This document shows, in pieces, positions 57,970 to 64,000 of a stretch of DNA of 64,000 bases. Position 1 is the first letter of the stretch. Each line of letters opens with the position of its first letter. The notes beneath the pieces were generated by a model. That model was not told the DNA's origin. It searched no databases and was given only the letters and a program-made list of their open reading frames with translations. The translations under genes were made by a program, and so were the position numbers. Source of the DNA: Branchiostoma floridae (lineage: Eukaryota > Chordata > Leptocardii > Amphioxiformes > Branchiostomatidae); contig NC_049995.1 of assembly GCF_000003815.2 (NCBI RefSeq), positions 4,717,845 to 4,781,844 of the forward strand, given 5' to 3'.

Positions 57970-59420
57970 ACTTGTAAATTAAACCTTCTGCTATATATGA
58001 GATCGGAGTCTCTTTATTATGGATTGTTCACGATATAATGACAAACGCACAGAGCTGTTCACATTTCTTTCCGCTTACTTTAAAGAATTTGCTTTCTCTG
58101 TTCGATAGATAAATTCAACTACATTCTGGGAGGCGATAACCCTTACTGTGTACAGGTAGGCAAATACGATATCCACGAATGTTTATACCGTAGAATCAAT
58201 AGTGTAAATGACATGCTAGACCCTATATGCTGACTTATTCATACCTGTAGATATCCATATATGTCTGTTTAGTTGTACTGTAAGTAGTCGCTATAGACCT
58301 TACAAAACTCGCTATACTTTTGTCGTCTCAATAAAGATTTCATATACATGTATCATTATCTCAGTGGACGCAGGTGCGAAATTCGCGAGAAACAAGCCGA
58401 ACAACGTGTTTGCCTCCTAGTAGTGCTTCTTTAAAGCATTATTAACCTTCTCTTCTAATTGAAGCCCGAAGATATGAAGCATGATCTGGTCGAAAAACTG
58501 CTTTGATTCATTAATGATACTGATATATGATATAAAAATGACGTCATTTGCCCACCAGATGCAAGAAACTACTTTGAATATTTCTTTGATGGCATTATCA
58601 TTTTTGCCGGATTTTGGTTTCAATGCTAAGAGCGCTTATTAGGATATTAAAAAAATAACGTCATTTGCCCACTAGGTACAAAAACATACTTTGAATATTT
58701 CTTTGATAAATATGGTATTAGGGTTTCAAAGGATGATATTATCCACTGTAAACAGATTTCATAGACTGCTTGTTCATTGATGGTCTAGTTTTTTCAAATC
58801 ATGTTATCTTAGCTATATGCCGGGCTGAATTTCTTAGAATTCCAATAAAGTTCTTTCTTTTGAATTTAATCCGATTTCTGAAAGAGTAATTACTATGGTC
58901 ACAGATGTTGGACTGTGTTTTTGAAGTATCCGCGCAGTGTTTCAAGAGAATTATCACAATTATTTGAGATCTAAAGCTAACTTCACTTCTAAAGCATTTT
59001 CATTTTTAAGATTTGTGTCCATCGAAGCATTAATTTCTATAGCTACTAGTCTTTGCCAGACTGACTACACTGGCTGTTATAGCATCTGTTTTAGATGACA
59101 GGTATCGCTAGTTGATGACCTTTATTTCACTTTTTGATCATTTTGCTATTGTATACTATACCGTATTATCATCGTCATTATATTTCCATGTATATTCTTC
59201 TTAGTAAAAAATCCTTAGTGTTTAGTTGGCCACCATCGTCTTGCTGATGTTTCTGCCACACTTAACAGAGGTGCTGGTACAGAAGGTTGTCTGTCGTAGC
59301 TTGAGGTATAACGGTCCGTTTTGGGGGTCTAGTGTCAGTGTAAGTTTAAATTTGCCACCTTATTCCTGAAGGATTCCAGGGATGGGGCAGTCACCATCTC
59401 TGCAGGAAGCAGGTTCCATA
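57970..59420. other. no gene recognised
   Basis: AT-rich. A LINE-like tail (CCAATAAAGTTCTTTC) occurs at about 58841. Otherwise nothing supported. Confidence 0.35.
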
Positions 59421-59522
59421 TTTGCAATTAGTCTTCGGGCATGAATTTGCAATATATTAAAGATTCATTCGTTATAGGGAGAATATCACGGAGAATTTGT
59501 CCCTATTTGGCCAAATTCTTTT

Positions 59523-59847
59523 CTCACACCTGCGTATATATTTAAATCCGTATGAGGCGCGCATGGGAGTATTTACCTCCACCAGGTTCCACAGGTCGTT
59601 GATATTACAATAATATAATATAAATATAATAGAAATTGGACAAACGTAAACAGGTAACATGTCAGACGAGTTAGCTGGGTCGCTAACCATGCTTTTCGGT
59701 CAGCTAACTCATCTGGCATGTTATGTATCTATGTTTGTCCAATTTGTACTATTTTTCCCGCGGCCTGTGGAGCCTGCTGGTAGAGACCAAAAGCGCCATA
59801 CGCACCTCAAACGGACTTGAATATATATATATACGCATGTGTGACCC
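59523..59847. mobile_element. fold-back element, about 325 bp
   Basis: The whole segment is an imperfect palindrome: TCACACCTGCGTATATAT on the left mirrors ATATATACGCATGTGTGA on the right, and GACGAGTTAGCTG near the centre mirrors CAGCTAACTCATC. The arms are diverged, so this is an old insertion. Confidence 0.75.
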
Positions 59848-59926
59848 CACCTTTAGCATGGACTTGATCTCCTGGCCAATTTTTCTCATTTATTTTGCCG
59901 GCTCCTTGTGCGGGCTAGATTTCTAC

Positions 59927-60520
59927 TAGTCTCCAAGCAGACCCTACGGTGCCTTAGAGATAGTATCAAAGCTCGCAAAGGAGTATAGCAGACCCTACGG
60001 TACCTTAGACTTTTAGAGATAGTGTCTGTATCTTTATCTTTATAGCCGGTATAACCGACGTTCGGCATAACACACCAACTTCGCAGGCCCGCGGCGCGGC
60101 AGCAGCTGGTTATATCACACCGAACAACCCGTCACACCTAACTTTTGCACATCTATCTGTAAGCGTTCTTTAAAACTACCCAGAGAAGATGCCCCTACTG
60201 TACTTGGTGATACCAAATTCCACTATACGATAGTTCTGGGAAAATACGAATTTTTAAACACATCAATCCTAGGTTGGTAACTCTCTGGTATTTGAATTCA
60301 TAACTGTTTCTTGTTCTTTTTTTTTGAGCTGGTATTAGATACTTGGTAACACTAGAATCCCTGTCCTTTAGATAGTATCAAAGCTGGCAAAGGAGTAGAG
60401 CGGGCACCCGTTGGACTCCCTTTGGCTTAAGCTATACTCCTTTGCCAGCTTTGATACTATCTCTAACTCTAACCAAGGATCTTTTATATTACAGGCACCG
60501 TAGGGTTTGCTTGGAGACTA
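59927..60520. mobile_element. TIR transposon, TAGTCTCC family, third copy
   Basis: Ends TAGTCTCCAAGCAGACCCTA and the complement near 60500-60520; flanking direct repeat GATTTCTA (59918-59925 and 60521-60528, one extra C on the left). Inner sequence has AAGCTGGCAAAGGAGTA inverted pairs. No helicase fragment and no transposase. Confidence 0.8.
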
Positions 60521-60989
60521 GATTTCTATCACTCTTCAACCAATCTACAGAGACTATTTTTGAGACGGGGGATATGAGATGCTCTGGACCTAGTGTGAAG
60601 TCATCTACGTCGCTCGTCACTTTCAGGGCGCCGGCTTTCCGGCTGCAAGAGGTGCCAGATTACGGTTTGACGCAGTGTATCCCCCTTGAGCCAAGCAATA
60701 TAGCGCGGTAAAGGGTCAAAATAACCTGCCAGCATACATCATGAGCAATGCTGTATATACCGTAGACGTGCCGTGGACGAAAATGTGTCGGTTATAGTTC
60801 TGAACAAGCCAGATGGGAGCCAATATATGATCATAAATATACGACTAGTGCCACACGCTTCCCTGCAGGATTTGCGTTACGCATCTGTGGTGTGTGTTTC
60901 TTCTACTGTAAATTGCCTTTCTTTGCACTTGAGACGGCCCCAGATCGTTGTAGATCTGCCTGAAAGTAGCCATCGTCATTTTAAACCCT

Positions 60990-61246
60990 TAAGGTGGTAT
61001 CTCACTGCACTTGGTGCACCGGTGCGGCACTGTGGGGTTCGAAAGATGTAACTCAACGAATTCCAGAAATAAAGAACGAATTTGTTTTTACGTTTTGTGT
61101 ATTTTTTTGCCCTCTTAGTCAGACTTTTACGTATTACGCAATATCTAATATTATATAAAAATCGGCGAAAATAACACAACAGTGCCGCAGTGAACGAACC
61201 CTGCAGTGCCACAACGGTGCCCCAAGTGCAATGAGAGAACACCTTT
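60990..61246. mobile_element. MITE, second copy of the 34985 family
   Basis: AAGGTGGTATCTCACTGCAC and GCACCGGTGCGGCACTG on the left are mirrored by CAGTGCCACAACGGTGCCCC and a terminal AACACCTT on the right. Confidence 0.7.
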
Positions 61247-61249
61247 GCG

Positions 61250-63765
61250 TACAATACTGCCAAAAATGATTTTTCTTATTTTGCTTACCCCATGGACAAT
61301 TCTCATATGAAGAAAAATATTCTTGCAAAAAGAAAATGTAGAATAAAACTCAAGCAAAACAAGAAACTGCAAAAAAAATTCTGAAAAGTCAAGCAAAATC
61401 TTCTCCTTTTTGTCTTATTATGCAAGAAAAAAAAATCTAGAAATTCTTGCTTTGTTTTAGAACTAGATTAAACTTTCAAGAAATACAAGAGTTTTTTCTT
61501 CCCTTTCTCCGAATATGACAGGACTTAATTCCTAGAAGAAAAATTTTCTGTGAGGAAGCAAATCAAGATAAACAAGAAAAAGCATTTTTGGCATTGTAAG
61601 AAAACGAATTTCAAATCGTCTTAAAAACTTAATAAGCAAAAATTTGCAAAATAAGCAAACATTTTTCTAAGATTTCTTAGGGACAAAATAATTTTCTTCC
61701 TGGAAGATAAGTTTTCTGTGAGGAAGCAAAACAAGATAAACAAGAAAAAACATTTTGGCAGTGAACACGCGTACGCGCGCTGTCAGAGTCCACAAAGGGT
61801 CAAGATATGGGATCACCAATTTTCTCCGACAAATTGCTGACAAATCGCTGATGCAAATAGCCGATTTCTACTGTACAACGTTGGACGCAGCGGGAGTCCC
61901 ATGTCTGTGTGTGTGAACAGGAATCTGACGCACAATATGACTTCGTCGTACGCCACCCCTGTCACTTTTCCTTCAACCAAATGAGGCACCTCGATATGAG
62001 CATGACTTTTTTCACAGGGCAGCTATACCATAGCGTCATATCCGGAGTTACAATGAAATCGAATGACGTCATTTCCTGAGTTACAAAGGAATTGATATAC
62101 CGTTTTACAAACGACATACTGGTTTAGAAACGAGATAGCACTTTTAGAAATCGTATACATTACAAGATTTGAAAGCAGTATCAACTTTTTAAATTCATAG
62201 CACCACAGGTGTATTGTCTGCTCAAAAATGGTATTCTTTTTTCAAAACATATATGCGATTTTCAACAATACATGTTCAATTTTAAATTTCATATGTATTC
62301 TATTCGAAAATGTATATATTGTATTTTTGACACTATTTCTGCCCCATAGTAGGAAGCCGTATAAACTGCCAATCAGTCGTACTTCAAGGCACAAAAACTT
62401 ATTTGCGGCGAGGACAACGAAAGATTTACTGAACCTAGTTTGACTTCCATGTGCGATATCGTGCGCTTACCTTTGCCCATATGTATACATGTATTCTGTT
62501 GTTTTGTTATCGTCTTGTTGGTATAACGTCAATGAAGAGGTTTTCATTAATTAACACATGAAATAGTTTTAACTTATTCATGTATTTTAACAATCAATTT
62601 TAATTGCAATCTATGTATGTAAAATCAACGCAATTCAGTCTGATTGACTGCCAAGTTGAGTTTGATTTGGTTTGATTTGCCATCGTCCCATGGAACAGAA
62701 AATTTTCATTCTGTGAATTAAGCCTCATCTGCTAAAATAATTCCAGAAAGTCCCCCAAATATGGTCACGTACTTCAGTTCCTGTTATCTAAGCATCATAA
62801 TCAGTCCATAATCCTGAGGAGTATGACGATATTTACTGCGATCCAATTTCAGGAAACAACTTCAAAGTAACACATTGTACTGTCAGTTCTCTCACATGTC
62901 GATTCCAAATTTGGGGTTAGCCCTTTCCAACCAAGGACCCTAGAGAACTCTTTCAGCATCTTAGATTGATAAGGTGCAGGGAAGAGAAGCATCGCAGCCA
63001 TTAGCGTATAATTGCATGCATTTCTCGTGCATTGGCGGGCTTCTTTGACTTACGTTTCCTTAGAAGTGGTGCAGGCAATTACACGAATAGAGGTTAAGTC
63101 CCCGGAGGGGTTAGGTAGGTTCTCACATGGCTCAGACATGTGTAAAACGCAGGGACGTTTAGTTAAGCCCCGGTCTTACCGCCAAGGAGCTTCAGTCGTA
63201 CTTGTGATCCTCAAAAGGTTCGCAGAGAGCATATTTTACACACCTGATAAACAAATAGGGACTACGAATCTTCCATGGCTAGCCTTTTGATCCTGATGAG
63301 TTCAGTTAGTAGTAATACAAATGTATATCTTATTGCATTATTCAGAATATGTAACGGTAATATTGGCAATTATTTAGTTCCATGTTACTGATTTAGATAT
63401 CAATTTCGTCGTTTGTTTATGGAGCTTGTTTGTATGTAATTTGTTGGTCTTATCTTTAAGGTATCAATCTTTACTGATGCGGGCATGTGAATAACAAAAA
63501 CAAAACTTTGACAAGAACGTTTTTGTGGTCAAGTGTGTTGAAAATATGACTGAACACACAGAGTACGGTCTTGGAGTGCGATGTACTACGATTTGTGAAA
63601 TTGCAAAATTAACACCAGCATCATCAGTTTTGTTATTCCCACCTTCAAGCTCTTTGGTGCAAACGCCTTTTCCCGTCATTTCTTTTATTGGGGAAAAAAT
63701 GAAATATGCAAATAGCACAGAATCATTTTGAAACTGGTGTGTAACATGGGCCAAAAGCAACGCCT
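61250..63765. other. no gene recognised
   Basis: Includes a direct duplication of TGTGAGGAAGCAAA(T/A)CAAGA with flanking sequence (about 61550 and 61719) in A-rich DNA. Open frames at 62228 and 63012 show no domain features. Confidence 0.35.
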
Positions 63766-63769
63766 ATTG

Positions 63770-64000
63770 CAGAGCCGTGTAAGGAGCCTCCTAGTAGCGT
63801 CAGTGAGTATTGCATTATACAAAGCCTGAAAAGCATGACCGCAAAAGTTGCAGTAACGCCATCAATATGATTGCTGTAAATACAGATAAATCTATAACGC
63901 GATTACGGTCTACAACATCAACAGGTGGCAGCACTACAGATGACCTGTACAAGAGCGCCTCCTAGCAGTTTGGGTAAGTATTGCGTCTTACATAGCCTAC
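63770..64000. repeat. start of a tandem repeat, period about 172 bp, running off the window
   Basis: GGAGCCTCCTAGTAGCGTCA followed by GTATTGCATTATACAAAGCC recurs diverged at about 63955 as GAGCGCCTCCTAGCAGTTTG and GTATTGCGTCTTACATAGCC. Only two partial units are visible. Confidence 0.45.

Overview
The window is animal (metazoan) genomic DNA: intron-rich, AT-biased, with three assembly gaps (3660-3759, 51462-51561, 55645-55943) and many inverted-repeat transposons, tRNA-derived SINEs, LINE tails and minisatellites. The protein content (a mosaic EGF/C-type-lectin protein, a class A GPCR with melatonin-receptor-like motifs, a metazoan pyruvate dehydrogenase E2) together with the repeat style suggests an invertebrate chordate, most likely a lancelet (Branchiostoma). 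That assignment is inference; no species marker was tested.

Three protein-coding genes can be reconstructed from start codon to stop codon with consistent splice phases. (1) Minus strand, 15074 to 8513: a secreted protein of about 609 residues with signal peptide, helical segment, six EGF-like repeats (one exon each, phase 1-1), one C-type lectin domain with an EPN motif, and a C-terminal four-cysteine domain. (2) Plus strand, 16641 to 24326: DLAT, the dihydrolipoyl acetyltransferase E2 of the mitochondrial pyruvate dehydrogenase complex, 12 exons and 514 residues, with a single lipoyl domain. (3) Minus strand, 56623 to 32833: a six-exon, 334-residue seven-transmembrane receptor spread over 24 kb. 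Weaker evidence suggests the 5' exons of an unidentified minus-strand gene at 5843-5069, an acidic plus-strand exon cut by the gap at 3660, and a possible plus-strand first exon ending at 1770.

The rest is mainly repeats. A transposon family with ends like TAGTCTCCAAGCAGACC occurs three times; one copy, in DLAT intron 9, carries a RecQ-type helicase fragment, and a second carries a decayed version of the same stretch. A Penelope-type GIY-YIG fragment splits a 135-bp minisatellite (28050-31245). A 175-bp satellite (40940-43765) is interrupted by a TIR element. Two hAT-type MITEs have perfect 8-bp target duplications. A 659-bp near-perfect palindrome sits directly against the gap at 51561. Four related tRNA-derived SINEs lie in or near the GPCR gene.

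The three genes show no functional link to one another: one is mitochondrial and probably housekeeping, one is a secreted lectin, one is a membrane receptor. DLAT and the lectin gene are divergently arranged, about 1.57 kb apart.
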